Source: Micractinium sp. NFX-FRZ (lineage: Eukaryota > Chlorophyta > Trebouxiophyceae > Chlorellales > Chlorellaceae). Taken from it: a stretch of DNA of 64,000 bases. The first letter of the stretch is position 1, and each line of letters starts with the position of its first letter. Of the stretch, positions 33,901 to 44,493 are shown piece after piece. Position numbers and translations under genes: made by a program. The DNA is taken from the NCBI GenBank assembly GCA_029339195.1, contig JAPTJF010000078.1:62001-126000 (forward strand). The letters are read 5' to 3'. A model generated the notes under the pieces. That model saw only the letters and a program-made list of their open reading frames with translations, had not been told where the DNA came from and made no database searches.

Positions 33901-35388
33901 CATGCGGCAGTGACACCAGAAGCGCCCGGGGTGCGCCCAGCCGATGCCCGTCCACCCGCTGTAGGGCAGCAGCCACATCTCTGGAGGCATGGGGTTGAGC
34001 CCATCCCAGCTGTACACACCCAGCACCGCCAGCCAGAACTTGCCCCACGATGTGATGTGGTGCGCACCGCCGCGCGCGTGCATCTGCCGGGCAGGGGGGG
34101 TTGATGTGGAGAATGGATTCAGGACAGGGGGGCTGCATGCAGGTGCGCCTGACAGCACAGAGCACCGGTGGGTGATCATGAGGGGATGCCACCAGTCCGC
34201 TGCCTCACAACCGCGCCCCTCCCCGCCAGCCTGCCCAGGCACCCAATAACCACCATGCATGCGCGTCGCAAAACGCCCTGCCATTCGCCCCGCATGCACG
34301 CGCCTGCCCCCGCCCCGCATCGCCGGTGCCCGCAACCCTGCACACACACTCCCACACATGCTGCTCACTCACTCCCTCACTCACCCAGGCGCGCGCCTGC
34401 TCCAGCTGTGCATCGTCCGGCCCCACACCCAGGATGCGCAGGGTGACGTAAGTGAGGGCGGTCCCAAACATGGTGGACGTCCCCTCAATGTGCAGCCCGT
34501 ACCCGCCATCCGCGTTCTGGTGGTTGCGCAGGTAGCGCACCATCTCGGCCTTGTGCTGGGGGCTGCAGGTCACAAACAGCAGGTGCACACAGCAGAGCGG
34601 TGGGTGGGGCGTGAGTAGGGGCGGGAGCAGGCGGCTCGCCTAGCTGCAGCCCCCTGGCGTGCTCGGTAGGGAGCACCGCAGCGATGCGCCTTGTGCATAA
34701 TTTCCATGTGTTCCCCGCCTACCAGAGCCCGAACACACAGGGCGACCCTCCCCAGCTCAAACCAGCACCCGCCAGCCAATGGCCCGCCAAACACACACAG
34801 CCCCTCACCTCAGCACGCTATCCAGCACGCCGGTGGTGTAAAGCGTGATGACCATGCCTGGCATGAGGAACATGGGTCCACCATAGTCGCCAGGCCAGTG
34901 CCCGTCGTCCGCCTGAAGCGACTCATAGAAAGACATGCCATTGCGCAGCGCCGCTGCCACCGTGTCGGCGGGAGGGGAGCCGCTGGCTGCGGCGACAGGG
35001 ACGGGCCCCACACGGCGGCGTGCCTCGCACTGCAGCCTGCGGGGGGGTGGGAAAAAGTAGGGGTGGTGGGGCGTGAGGTAGGGGGTGTTGTGTTTGTAGC
35101 AAAGTGCGGCGGCGGTTCAGCAGGCGGCTGGCGGCGGGTGGCAGCGGAACAGGCAGCAGGCAGGCCCAGCGGCGCCATCGCCCGCTCCTACCGGAGCAGC
35201 TCATCGGCGCTGTGCTTCTGCGTCAGCCGGTTCTCCGCAAACTGGGCGCGCAGCTCCTCCGCTCGGGCGCGCTCCTCGGGGGTGCCCGCTTCAGGGTCCC
35301 AAACCCACACCTGCCGCCCCACATTGCCGTTGAGGCTGTGCAGCAGCGGGTGCTTGTCGCTGTCCCACGCCGACGTGAACTTCCACAT
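27969..35388 (-). CDS. CAS1: cycloartenol synthase (oxidosqualene cyclase)
   Basis: Seventeen minus-strand exons: 35192-35388, 34809-35036, 34385-34562, 33901-34083, 33330-33454, 32775-32850, 32444-32518, 32073-32182, 31698-31788, 31271-31351, 30794-30937, 30249-30383, 29909-30075, 29353-29554, 28688-28825, 28279-28358 and 27969-28029. They give 756 residues, the usual family length. The enzyme cyclises 2,3-oxidosqualene to cycloartenol, the first plant-type sterol, on the ER membrane. The start MWKF, QW motifs ([28 protein letters not shown]) and the catalytic motif DCTSE (Asp ~482; Ser replaces the common Ala) are present. Tyr ~408 in [11 protein letters not shown] and His/Ile ~476/480 in HGWPIS match the Tyr/His/Ile set that favours cycloartenol over lanosterol. 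Intron 13 has a GC donor. About a dozen exon echoes lie in its introns. Confidence 0.95.
28576..28608 (-). repeat. echo of cycloartenol synthase exon 15 end
   Basis: The minus strand reads CGCTGCCTCATCTGCCGGCA, then CTGTGTCTGA, against CGCTGCCTCATCCGCCTGCA|GTCTGTG at the real exon end 80 bp upstream in the gene. Confidence 0.75.
29076..29286 (-). repeat. two echoes of cycloartenol synthase exon 14 end
   Basis: 29246-29286 is a nearly perfect copy of the last 21 bases of exon 14 (ESYLSCQDK) with its GTGGGGCGGGGG donor. 29076-29112 is an older copy with the donor lost. Flanking pyrimidine blocks are copied too, showing tandem duplication. Confidence 0.9.
29555..29908 (-). other. GC-AG intron 13 of cycloartenol synthase
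   Basis: Exon 13 ends AAGAG and the intron begins GCAAGG. Using GC joins phase 2 to the CTGCAG|C acceptor and gives [14 protein letters not shown], matching the family. The nearby GT sites (GTCTGG, GTGAGT) end in phase 0 and would break the frame. Confidence 0.85.
30483..31060 (-). repeat. echoes of cycloartenol synthase exons 12 and 11 starts
   Basis: 30483-30510 repeats the exon 12 start with a CCGCAG acceptor (LDAKVD against MDAKLV). 30991-31060 repeats the first ~70 bases of exon 11 with its CCGCAG acceptor (VVEEAHQ, later the CCGCCACGTCAGCA block). Both lie upstream of the real exon in the gene's direction. Confidence 0.85.
32321..32357 (-). repeat. echo of cycloartenol synthase exon 7 end
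   Basis: The minus strand encodes [10 protein letters not shown], against [12 protein letters not shown] in the real exon; the donor is gone. It is followed at 32363-32402 by a separate tandem repeat of AGATTGTTCTAAT, about three copies. Confidence 0.85.
32941..33590 (-). repeat. echo array around cycloartenol synthase exons 5 and 6
   Basis: 32941-32998 is a copy of exon 6's start with acceptor (SACAEEPL against NACAKEDL). Copies at 33087-33120, 33160-33190 and 33240-33262 repeat the end of exon 5 (DIDWNKA) with donors GTGAGC, GTCAAT and ACAAAC in increasing decay; they form a tandem array of about 70-bp units sharing CACACCCAAC.CAGCTTCCCC. 33548-33590 copies the exon 5 start with a CTGCAG acceptor (VHVPTS against VYLPMS). 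Confidence 0.88.
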
Positions 35389-36328
35389 TTTTGCGGCGCC
35401 CGAACGACCTCCCCGGGCACTGCAATCCCTTCAAGAGCGCACAATTGGCACGGGTGATAACGTGATCGCCGATCGCGATTCAAGCGCTTCAGATTCCACG
35501 CCAGGTGACGCATCCCGCCAGCAGGACTGCCCCTCCCGCCTGCTGGCTGCTGCTGCTGTGTGGCCTCGCTTGAATCTGATCAAATGGTTGCCATTGCAGC
35601 TCTACTGAAGCCTTTGTCAAGGAAGAAACATGTTTCTCTGCACCATGAAAGTATATTAAGTGTGGTGCCATTAGGGCGCGTGCCGCTGACGAGGCTGGGA
35701 ACCAGTACTGTGTGTCGGTCGTGTGCCGCTGAGGAGCGTTCTGCTGAGGCAGCCACAGCCGTCCCTCATTCTTCAATCACCCTTCTTCTTCCAATCTTAA
35801 ACATGTCATTTGCGGCCACACGGCCAAATCGTGACATGGCACACCTGCTCCAGTGCCCATCAGTTGACGCTAGCTGCGCCAGCTGGCCTCACCTGCCGAC
35901 GCAACCGCTGCTCTAAATTGGGGCCTCGCAAAGGCACGGGAAGCGTGCGATGCCCACAGCACTCTTTGAAGATGGCCACACAAGCAGGTGTGGAGGAAGA
36001 GCCGTGGGACTGCAGGCTGCCCTGGTGGCATGCGCTTGCATTCGCCAGAGTGCACCTTGGCTTGCTGCCCGCTGCTGGCAATGCCGGCATCCTCAACATT
36101 CAGCAAGTTGCTGCACAGCACACCCACTGATCCTAACTGAACCACTTGCTCATGAATAGGTGTATAAATTAGTCACAGATTAAAACAGTGGCACATTCTT
36201 TCTGTGCTTTGCAGAGCGTACCAAACACAGCGCATCGAACCCAGGTGTGCGCCACGTGCGCTGCCACCTGCCCAAGGCAAGTGCATCGCCAGGCGACCCG
36301 CCCCCTGAGCTGCAACCCGGCCGCACCA
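35389..36328. other. intergenic: cycloartenol synthase promoter and F-box/LRR B 3' UTR
   Basis: Both neighbours are on the minus strand. The first ~150 bp next to 35388 hold a GTGATAACGTGATCGCCGATCGCGA block that may be promoter. The rest is AT-richer than the genes and shows no exon series. Confidence 0.4.
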
Positions 36329-38269
36329 CTAGCAAACATTTGCGTTAAAAAATGCATGCTCGCGGTACCATGACAGCGAGTACCACACCACTTGCAGGCC
36401 TGACAGCGCCGCCGTCAGGTCCTTCCGCCAGCCGCGCAGCAGCCCCTGAGTGAACACGGGCCTAGACTGTGGTGGGATGACGAGATCAATGTGCTGCAGC
36501 GCTGACAGGTGTCGCGCCACAGCCAGCAGGGGCGCCGCCCCCAAATCCACCATAGAACAGGCTTCTTCTTTTGAATCTGGCAGACTGCAGAGTGGGTCAG
36601 ACGCATGGGCACAGCATTTGTCAGGTGAGTGCGCTGCTGTGAGCAAGTGGGTGCATCATGCTCAGGGAGCGTTGCGGGGCAGGCCTGGACGCTTGCAATG
36701 CGTGCACAGGGACCAATGCAGGACAGCCCCCCCGGGTAGCAGCAGCCACGTCTGCACGGCGAAGCAGTGTGCTCACGTGACGTAGAGTTGGTCCACATGA
36801 TCCAGCTCTTGCAGCCTAGGGAGGTTCCCGGGGCACAGCAGAGCACGCGCTGTGATGTCCAAGCAACGCAGCCGAGGCAGCGCCGCAAGCTGGGGCAGGC
36901 GCTGGTCGGCGCAACGGTGGTCAACATGTATGACGAAATCTTCCACCCACGGCAGCTCGCCGACCCACGCTCCAGCAGGCGCCTGCGGCTCGCCCTCCCA
37001 CTCCTCTGAGTACTCCAGCTTCAGGGTCCGCAGGCTGGGCAGCTGGCGCAGGGTGTCCATGCTTGCCTGCCACCCAAAGCTGCAGCACTGCACATCCAGC
37101 AGGCCCAGGCCTGTGAGTGCCGCCAGCTGCGGGGGCAGCGCATCTAGCTGCAGTGACACAAGCTGCAGGCAGTCCAGCGCCGTGAGCGCGCCCAGGAGCT
37201 GCATGTCTGGAGCGCACTCCTCCTCCTCCTCGTGGTCGACGGCACAAAAGTCGAGGCTGAGCCACTTCAGGCTGCTGGCGGCTGTCAGAGCCACGGGCAG
37301 CTCTGGGAGCGTGCAGAACTCAAACATGATGCTGGTGAGGCTGGCGGGGATGGCGCCGGGGTGCACCACGACAGTGCATTGCGCGGTAGAGAGCCCCTCT
37401 TCTTCAAAACCACATCCAAGACACATGTGCCGCAGGGCTGTCAGCATGCCGCAGCTGGGGCCCAGCTCCAGGCCGCGCGCTGCCAGCTGCAGGGTGCGCA
37501 GCCGCCCCAGCTGCGACAGCCAGCTGCCACCCAGCGAGAGGGGCGAATCGGGCACGCTGCGGGGGGAGGCAGGACACATGGGTGCTGGGCGTTTGCGCAG
37601 TTTGATGACGAGCAAGTGTGGATGCAGCCCGTGCAAATCACAACCAGTCGTGATCTGGCTGTGCCACAGCCCACAGGCAGCCCGGGCCAGCACCCACAAA
37701 GTGCCAGCACCCACCTCAGGTACAGGCGCTCCAGTGTGGCCGCCTGCGTGGCGAGCCCCGCCGACAGCCGGGGCATGGGAACGACTTCTTGGAAGTGCAT
37801 CTGCGCTTCAAGCTCGCGGATGCTGCACGGGGCGGCTGCCAGCCAGCGCAGCAAGTACAGGCTCTGCTGGTGGCCAAAGCTGGTCGTGTTGGTAGTGCCC
37901 CACAGCACGCCGCTAGTCTTGCCCAGGTGCAACGCCGCCTTGCAGGTGGTCGTGAAGCGCACCCTGTAGGTCAGGGAAGCAGGGGGTGGGGTGGTAGAGG
38001 CCGGGCCGTGCGACGGGTCGGACTGGTCCTGGTGACTGGGAGGTGCGCGTTTGCTGGCAGGGAGCCGCCCTGCGCAGGCTCGGCCACGGCCCAGCGGGGC
38101 GGTGTGCCGGCAGCGGCCTGCCGGCCACCAAGGGCGCTTCCCGCCGCCCTCCGCCGCGCTCCCACCTGAGTTTCAACGGCAGCAGCAGCAGAATAAGCTC
38201 CAGCAGCACCACGGGCAGGTCCCACAGCCCGAGTGCGCCCTTGTCCGAGGCAGTTGGGGCGCGTGCCAT
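36329..38269 (-). CDS. F-box-like leucine-rich-repeat protein B
   Basis: Minus-strand exons 38166-38269, 37715-37963, 36777-37556 and 36329-36584 give 462 residues. It is a paralogue of the protein at 21743-23747 with the same four exons and the same intron phases. The F-box-like start reads GLWDLPVVLLELILLLLPLKLR..FTTTCKAAL. Leucine-rich repeats follow (LRTLQLAARGLELGP, LTSIMFEFCTLPELP, LGLLDVQCCSFGW), with an acidic insertion EEEEECAPD where the paralogue has DEECAPG. The last exon keeps GAAPLLAVARHLSALQHIDLVI. It probably serves as a substrate receptor for ubiquitination, inferred from architecture only. The start is the only nearby in-frame ATG. Confidence 0.8.
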
Positions 38270-39400
38270 GGCTGCGGCGCTAGTTGAGACTGGCGAAGAC
38301 GTCTGACGAATGTTGCAAGTCCAATTGGACGCTGCGGCACATTGGCGGTGTGAAGCGCCCTGCCGGCTGCCGCTGCGCCCGCTGTGCTGCCGACGCCGGC
38401 GGAGCAACCGCAGCGGGAGCAGGCACTGTGTTCTCCCGAGATCTCAGCGCAATCTCGTTGAGGTACCCGACACTCTCATGCAGAGCCTGCCTTCATGGGT
38501 GCCAGCACCCATCTCGAAGATGGCACCAGCGGTGGTTGGGTGAGGGGCCTGCCTGGTGTCTGGCCGGCACAAGGGAGCAGAGCAGGCACACATGTTCCAG
38601 CCCCAGACGTCTTCAAACCGCTGCACGGATCTACTTTGAGTAGTACGCATCATACGTTAATGTAACCCACCAAAGGTTAATGAAGGCGTGCGCGCGCGCA
38701 GTGTAGAGAGCACTCGCCAAAAGAAGGGGTAGTAACAGGAACAGCATGCATCAGCGGCTCCTGTGGCTGGGCCACTGACAAACATGTGAGAGGGAGTTCG
38801 AGATGTAATGCTGCAAGTGTAAAATGATTGTAAAACGAGTGCTGCGCAGAAAGCAGCGGTGCAAGATGACAAGGAGGGCTACACACTCAGCGGGTGGGCA
38901 AGAAAAAATGGTTGGTACAGCTGCAGCAGCTTGCACAGAGGAGCATGTTCCACACTCTTCAATCTGTGACAGTGCATAGGAGGGCAGTGTGGGCAGTGTA
39001 ATGGTGATTGGATGGCTGGATGCCCCTTCACATACAGTGCACGCAAGATCCGACTGGGCAGCAGCCAAAAAGCAGCAGGCAGCTGGCTTGAGGGCATACC
39101 CAGCGCTGCCAGTGCTATATGTTGACAGGCAGGCAGGCAGGCAGGGCTCGGGAGGGGGAACGTTTGTGACGGTGTGGTGGGGTGTGAGGTAAGGTGAGGT
39201 GCGGTGAGGTGAGGTGAGGCGGGACAAGGCTCACCGCCCCACTTGCTCCCGCAGCAGGATGGGACGGGGCAGGAGCAACTTGCGCTTGAAGCGGGGGGGG
39301 GGGGCCTCGGCAATATTGGTGATGATGTTTGATGTTCACAGTGACTGCCTGGTTATTGTAGGTATTTGTCTCATCAAGGGCTCAACCCGCAGCGCCCAGG
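38270..39400. other. intergenic: F-box/LRR B promoter and ZIP transporter 3' UTR
   Basis: About 1.1 kb between two minus-strand genes. 39185-39226 holds GGTGAGGT-type direct repeats. The middle (38640-38900) is AT-richer. No supported exon on either strand. Confidence 0.4.
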
Positions 39401-42400
39401 TCACAGTGTGAAGAGCAGCAGGGAGGCAGCCATCACGCCCATTCCCACAATCACGCCTGCAGCACAGCGGGTGGGGGTGCGGGCGGGTGAAAGCGGGGGC
39501 GAGGGGCACGGGCGTGCAGTGGCACGAGCCGCACACTACCTCCTCTCTGCACTGCGGTGCACGGCAGCCAGTCTGCTGCCACACAGCGGGGTATGCAAAG
39601 CGAGCGGCTTCAGCTGCGCAGGCCGCCCGCCTGGATGGACGGAGGGCTGGCCAGAGCACAGCCCGGTCACTTGGGCAGACCTACCGCTGCCAGTTGAATG
39701 GATCCACCAACCACCTTCTTGGTGAATAGGCAGAGCGCCAGCTAGAACGGACCCACCTACCCGGTGGGGCCCACCAACCAACCAACCCGCTCACTTGTGG
39801 AGACCACCTGGTCCTTTGGGTCGAACCGGAAGGCAGAGGGCAGCAGCTCCTTGATGCTCACATACACCATCATGCCTGAGGGGGCAGAGGGCAGAGGCAG
39901 GGGAAAGGGAAGGGCACATGTGTGGGCGTGGGGCAGAGGCGCATGACATGGGACAGCGGCAAGGGCGGCGGCACGGGGAACCGGTGCACCTTGGTGGCAC
40001 GTGCGTGCGTGCGTGCATGCGTGCGCTGTCTGGCCTGCGGGGGGGTGAAGCGGGGGCCTTCCCGCCCCTCACACACGCGGCAGCGCTCGCCGCCCACCTG
40101 CAACAATGCCAAACACGATGGCAAAGGAGAGGTCGCTGCGCTCGTGCACGGCCAGGTAGCCCAGCAGGCCGCCCACCGGCTCCGCCAGCCCTGTGAGGCT
40201 GCCCCACAGGAAGCCCTGCAGGGGAGGCAGAAGTTAGGGTGCAGTGGTGATGAGAAGGTGCCCGCAGCATGAGGTAGCGCAGCAGGCCGCCCGACGGAAC
40301 CGACGGCCCTGCAGGCGCTTGTTGGATGGCACACCAGCGGTGTGGGTGGGACTGTCTGGCACGGATTTGAGGTCCAAGGTCCAAGCAGCGCCGCATGACA
40401 CACAACACGCATTGTGTGCATGCTGCTGTTGACGCCCTCACCGCACAAGGCCTGGGTGCCGTGCAATGCCAGTGCGGCACCACCCTCCACCTGCCCCCCA
40501 CCCCGCCCTGGGCACCTTCCATTTGCTTCCGGTTGCGTAGTAGATGGGCATGGCCACGCATATTCCCTCGGGCACGTTGTGGATGGCAATCGCCACCGCT
40601 ATGCTGGCGCCCACCTGCGATTGGACAGGGGGGAACGAGGCCACACAACAGGGGTGGGTTGTGCCGTGAGGAGTTGGAAGGGAGGCAGCGAAGGGCAGGA
40701 CGGCAATATCTGCCGCACCACATTGCCCGCAACATTGTCAGGCTTGGAGACTAGGCAGGCAGGCGGCGAGGCACTGGCAGGCGAAGTAGATTGTGCCAGA
40801 GCGCTGCTGTGCCTGGCCAGCTTCGCTCTCCCCACCTTGGCATCATTCAGAGCACCCACAAACGTGGCCAGACCCTCGGGCAGGTTGTGCACGGCGATAG
40901 CCAGGCCCGTGAAGATGCCTGCATGCACGAAGTCACGCAAGGGCAGCAGGGGTGGGCGGTACGAGGGCGGCATCACCGGGGTGACAATAAGGCAGAAGGC
41001 ACGCCCCGGCAGGGGGCGCGCAGCAGCGGAGGTCCAAAGGCGGGGCAGGGGGCTTGCCGGCTTGCATGGCTACGAATCGTGCTTGTTGGGCATGCCGTCA
41101 CAGCACAGCATGCAAGTCACTCGGGGATTGGACGCGACCCACACCCACAGCGTGCATGGCAGAGGAGCCTCTCACTGGCCTGTCCCAGCCCACGTGCCCA
41201 TGCAAAGTCGTGGGCTGCCTCTTTTTGCCTGGTCTCAGCCCCACCACGCACCCACGCATCGTGCTTGGGTGCCCAACCCTGGCCCCCAACTCTCACACAC
41301 GCACCCATGCGCAGCAGGTCTTTAGTGTGTGGGTCCGCCTGCAGCACAGACACCACCTCGGCAGGCGCCTGCACAGGGGCACAGAGACGGGCCAGTTCAA
41401 GCTCAGCCGGGCAGGCAGGCAGCTGGCAGGCGGCTGGCAGTCAGGCTGGCGCCCCCGACAGCCCCTGGAATAGGGCGCAGGAAGCAGTGCAGGCCGGGGG
41501 CATGCGCTGGAGGTGAGCAGGCGCCGCTGCTACAGCAAAGCCAGCGTTGAGCACAGGAGCGCACCAGGCTAAACCCGCCTGCACAGCCTCAAGCCCCATG
41601 CCAAGCGGCTCACCGTGCCGGGTGCAATCTCCAGCGCTGCATCCCCCTCGCCCGTGTTGTAGCAGCTCGCCGTGGGGCCGCAGCAGTCTTGGCTTGCGCG
41701 GCAGCAGGGCGCGGAGCTGCTGCACTCGCCAGGGCTGCAGCCACCGAAAGCACTGCCTGTTTCGCAGTCCTTTTCACTCACGCTCTGCATGCAGCTGCTA
41801 GTGCTGTTGCGGGGCGGGCGGTGCAGCTGCCCCTCGCCGCACGCACTGTCAGCCGTCAGCGGCGGCAGCTCTATTGCCATGGCCCACTCCGGCGTTTGCT
41901 GCTGCTTCTGCTGCTGCTGCTGCTGCTTCCGTGCTGCTGCTGCTGGTGGCGGTGAGGCGTCTATGAAGTCTGCATCGCTCTGGCTGCAGGTGCGGGTCAC
42001 TGCTGCGCTGCTGGCCACCCGCCGCTGCTTCCGCCTGGCTGCCCAGTGCATCATCTGATGCACGCACATATCCAGGGCAGCTGTGGCAAAGATGCCGGCA
42101 AAGAAGCAGGCAGTGGCCAGGCGGTAAGAGGCGCCCTCTGCAGCGGTGTTGTGGGAGCAGTGGGGTGAGGGTTTCAGTGCGTGAGACATACGCGTGAAAC
42201 ACTGGTGTGTCCAGGGAGCATATGCGGGGCGTGTGCATGCCACACGCTCGCCCCTCCCAGGCAGACCAGCAGCGGCGGCAGCCAGCAACAGCAGCAGCAG
42301 CAGCAGCAGCGGCGGCAGCCAGCAACAGCAGCAGCAGCAGCACCTGAGTACCCTGCCAGTTCGAAAGAGCTGTTGGACTTCTGCAGAGGCGGGGTGGGGG

Positions 42401-42905
42401 CAGGCAGAGGCGGGGAGGGCTGAGTGTCGGGCTGGCAGGCAGCCTGCCAGCTGGCGGCTGCTCCGCAGGTACAGGTGCTGCTGCTGATGGAAGCCAAAGT
42501 GCAGGGTGCCACCACTGGTAGCTATCCCCTAGGGCTCTCTCCCACCTTCATGAAAATCTCAGTGAACACTACGTAGCTGCAGGCAGGGTGCAGGTGTTGG
42601 GAAGTGAGTGCTTGCTGTCTACCTCAGCCAGCTGGTGGCGCAGGACGGCGGCAAAGTGGCGGCAGCGGCGCGGCGACGGGCGCCCGCGTGCTGGCACGCT
42701 TGGTACACGTGCGGCAGCCTTGGCATTGGACCCACTCCCTCATTACTGCTCACAGCATGACGCCAGCAGCGAAACCCAGGGAGGAGGCCACGACCCGGGG
42801 GGACGCCAGGCCCACGCAGAAGACACAGCAGGCGCCAACGGCGCTTGCGGCGCCCGCTCCGAACACCATGCCGAACGCCAGGCCCACATCGCCCGATGCC
42901 ACCAT
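39401..42905 (-). CDS. ZIP-family metal (zinc/iron) transporter
   Basis: Minus-strand exons 42754-42905, 42546-42576, 42344-42380, 41614-42137, 41305-41368, 40836-40918, 40516-40614, 40098-40215, 39795-39875 and 39401-39456 give 414 residues. ZIP proteins move Zn2+, Fe2+ or related ions into the cytosol. Helices 4 and 5 carry the signature [13 protein letters not shown] and [12 protein letters not shown] with the metal-binding His and Glu; about eight membrane spans are visible. The domain order resembles the ZupT/GufA branch. The variable loop (exon 4, about residues 95-245) is unusual: it has a Gln run and a dense Cys cluster ([16 protein letters not shown], then CCGPTASC) rather than the His-rich loop common in the family. 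The start is the first ATG giving a membrane segment. An acceptor-side echo of exon 8 lies at 40265-40315. Confidence 0.9.
40265..40315 (-). repeat. echo of ZIP transporter exon 8 start
   Basis: The block GGTAGCGCAGCAGGCCGCCC and a nearby GCCCTGCAGG match exon 8 and its acceptor at 40150-40220, with an internal deletion. Confidence 0.75.
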
Positions 42906-43748
42906 ATTTGGGAGCCGGAAGGGAGCGGCAGGCGAGCGCTACTGCCTCAGAGGCGGCGGCAGCGAGTGTAGTGTGCGGACGCGAACCGTAAAATGCGCTC
43001 GGCGCAGTCGAAATGAACGGTTGGAACTCGTTTTGGTCCGCAGAACCAGGGATGCAACAGCAGCCTCTCACGACCGGGACGACGTGCAGGCGCCAAGTGC
43101 GTTCGGCACACGCACGTTTTGCCAACCTTTTTTGAGGCCGGAACCACGCTTGCCATGATGTGGATTGAATTTAAAGTGAAGATACACCGTTCAGAGGCTC
43201 AGGCCAGAGGGTGGAGGAAGGGTTGGGAGGTGCGGCGGCGATGGCGCCACAGGCAGCGACAGACGGGACCATGCGCCGGGCTGGGCGGCCAGGTAGGCAT
43301 GTGCCACTTGGGGGGGGGAGCCAATTCTACTTTGAGCTGAATAAACATCATGTAAACCTGGAAGTGTGTTCCACAAACGTGGGCAAGGTCGGGCGGATAT
43401 TAGACAGCACTGGATGCAGCTGTGCAAGTGGCTCTGCATTGGCACTGCTGGAGCGGCCCTCTGGGCTGGTGAGCGTGCCTGAATCAAGAGCCTGCCTTCG
43501 TGTTTCCATCAAGTTATCACCCTTTTGAATCATTTGCTTCAGCATCACATGTGCCCGTGAGCAGTGCATGTACGCAGGCCGTTTCTTAACAGCAGCCGCA
43601 CCCCTCGGAGCACGCTGTGCCCGCTGCCCTCCCCACCACTGTGCCGCCCTGCCGCACCCCCAGCCACCTGCTGCTGCGTTCGCGATGTCCGGCGCACCCC
43701 GACCTCCCCCGAAACCTCGCGTGCGCGATTTACTTGAGGTCCAAACAG
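42906..43748. other. divergent region between the ZIP gene and the small unrecognised gene
   Basis: It should hold the ZIP promoter (near 42906) and the promoter or 5' UTR of the plus-strand gene. An AT-richer patch with ATTTAAAGTGAAG is at 43168-43182. No convincing upstream exon was found for either gene. Confidence 0.4.
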
Positions 43749-44267
43749 ATGGAGCAGCGCGAGCAGGTGGCAGCCATGCTGCTGCTGCCCAGCACCTGCT
43801 CGCTTCTGGCCTTTCGGCAGGTGGCGCCGGCGCAAGCAGGTGGCAATGCCGCCATGCTCAAGCTCACCCTGGCGCGCTGGAGCATGGGACACGACGGCAC
43901 GCCTGCGGTGGACAGCAAGGCAGCCGTGCGCCTGCTGTTCAGCCTGTCCCCCGCACCAGACGAGCACCTGATCAACCTCATTTACGACTCGCTCAAGCCG
44001 CAAGACAACAGCCCCAAGCACAGAGCCCTGCTGAATTGTGCCACCCTGGAAGCGCTGCTCTCCAACCAGCTGCCCAGCGGACAGATGAAGGCGGCACTGA
44101 GGGACCCAGCCAGCTTCACAGCATTCCCCTTCAAGGCCACGCAAGACCGCTACGAGCTCAGCGCTCACTCCATTTCACGTGGGCCCAAAACGTGGTGGCA
44201 CACCCCTGACAGTGTGCCTCCTATCGTGCATCTGTGCCCGCTGCCGGCCTGTGAGCACTGGCTGTGA
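43749..44267 (+). CDS. unrecognised 172-residue protein
   Basis: A single open exon from ATG 43749 to TGA 44267. No family is recognised. The sequence reads as alternating Leu-rich amphipathic helices (VAAMLLLPSTCSLLAF, AAVRLLFSLSPAPDEHLINLIYDSL, LLNCATLEALLSNQL), ending in a region rich in Trp, Pro and His. The frame continues open upstream to 43617 without ATG, so a 5' exon may be missing. A TGTAAC element 133 bp after the stop (44400) fits a real transcript end and faces the opposing signal of the next gene. A splice site at the C terminus (CAC|GTGGGC near 44179) could shorten it. Coding status is likely but not proven. Confidence 0.45.
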   Translation: MEQREQVAAMLLLPSTCSLLAFRQVAPAQAGGNAAMLKLTLARWSMGHDGTPAVDSKAAVRLLFSLSPAPDEHLINLIYDSLKPQDNSPKHRALLNCATLEALLSNQLPSGQMKAALRDPASFTAFPFKATQDRYELSAHSISRGPKTWWHTPDSVPPIVHLCPLPACEHWL

Positions 44268-44378
44268 CGCAGCCCCAATGCACCTGCCCATCTGCCGGCC
44301 TCTGTCTGCTCATGCTTGCTGATGCTGGCATCTGCTGCTTTGCTTTCTGCTTTCTGCTTTGCTTCGCTTCGCTTAGTC

Positions 44379-44405
44379 TTACACACACCGTCTTCCCAGT
44401 GTAAC
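44379..44405. terminator. paired convergent TGTAA poly(A) signals
   Basis: Minus-strand TGTAA (TTACA at 44379-44383) lies 111 bp beyond the RPAP3-like stop. Plus-strand TGTAAC (44400-44405) lies 133 bp beyond the stop at 44267. The two convergent transcripts therefore probably overlap by a few tens of bases. Confidence 0.55.
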
Positions 44406-44493
44406 CGTGCTGATCAAGGAAGGAAGATGCCTAGCAAAGCAGGCAGGCGGGAGAGGAATGGTCAGCACGCCTGCCTGGCGTGCTGGCTTACCA

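Noticed and set aside
35560..35916. Plus-strand open frame of 118 codons upstream of cycloartenol synthase
   Set aside because: No proper ATG start at its beginning, no family resemblance, no splice context; probably UTR or intergenic.
38751..39227. Minus-strand open frame of 158 codons beyond the ZIP stop
   Set aside because: Composition is Cys/Ser/Thr/Pro-rich with no motif; more likely the ZIP 3' UTR.
43684..44205. Plus-strand frame beginning MSGAPRPPPKPR overlapping the unrecognised gene
   Set aside because: After about 18 residues it becomes Ala/Gly/Gln/His low complexity, while the +2-shifted frame has regular hydrophobic periodicity.
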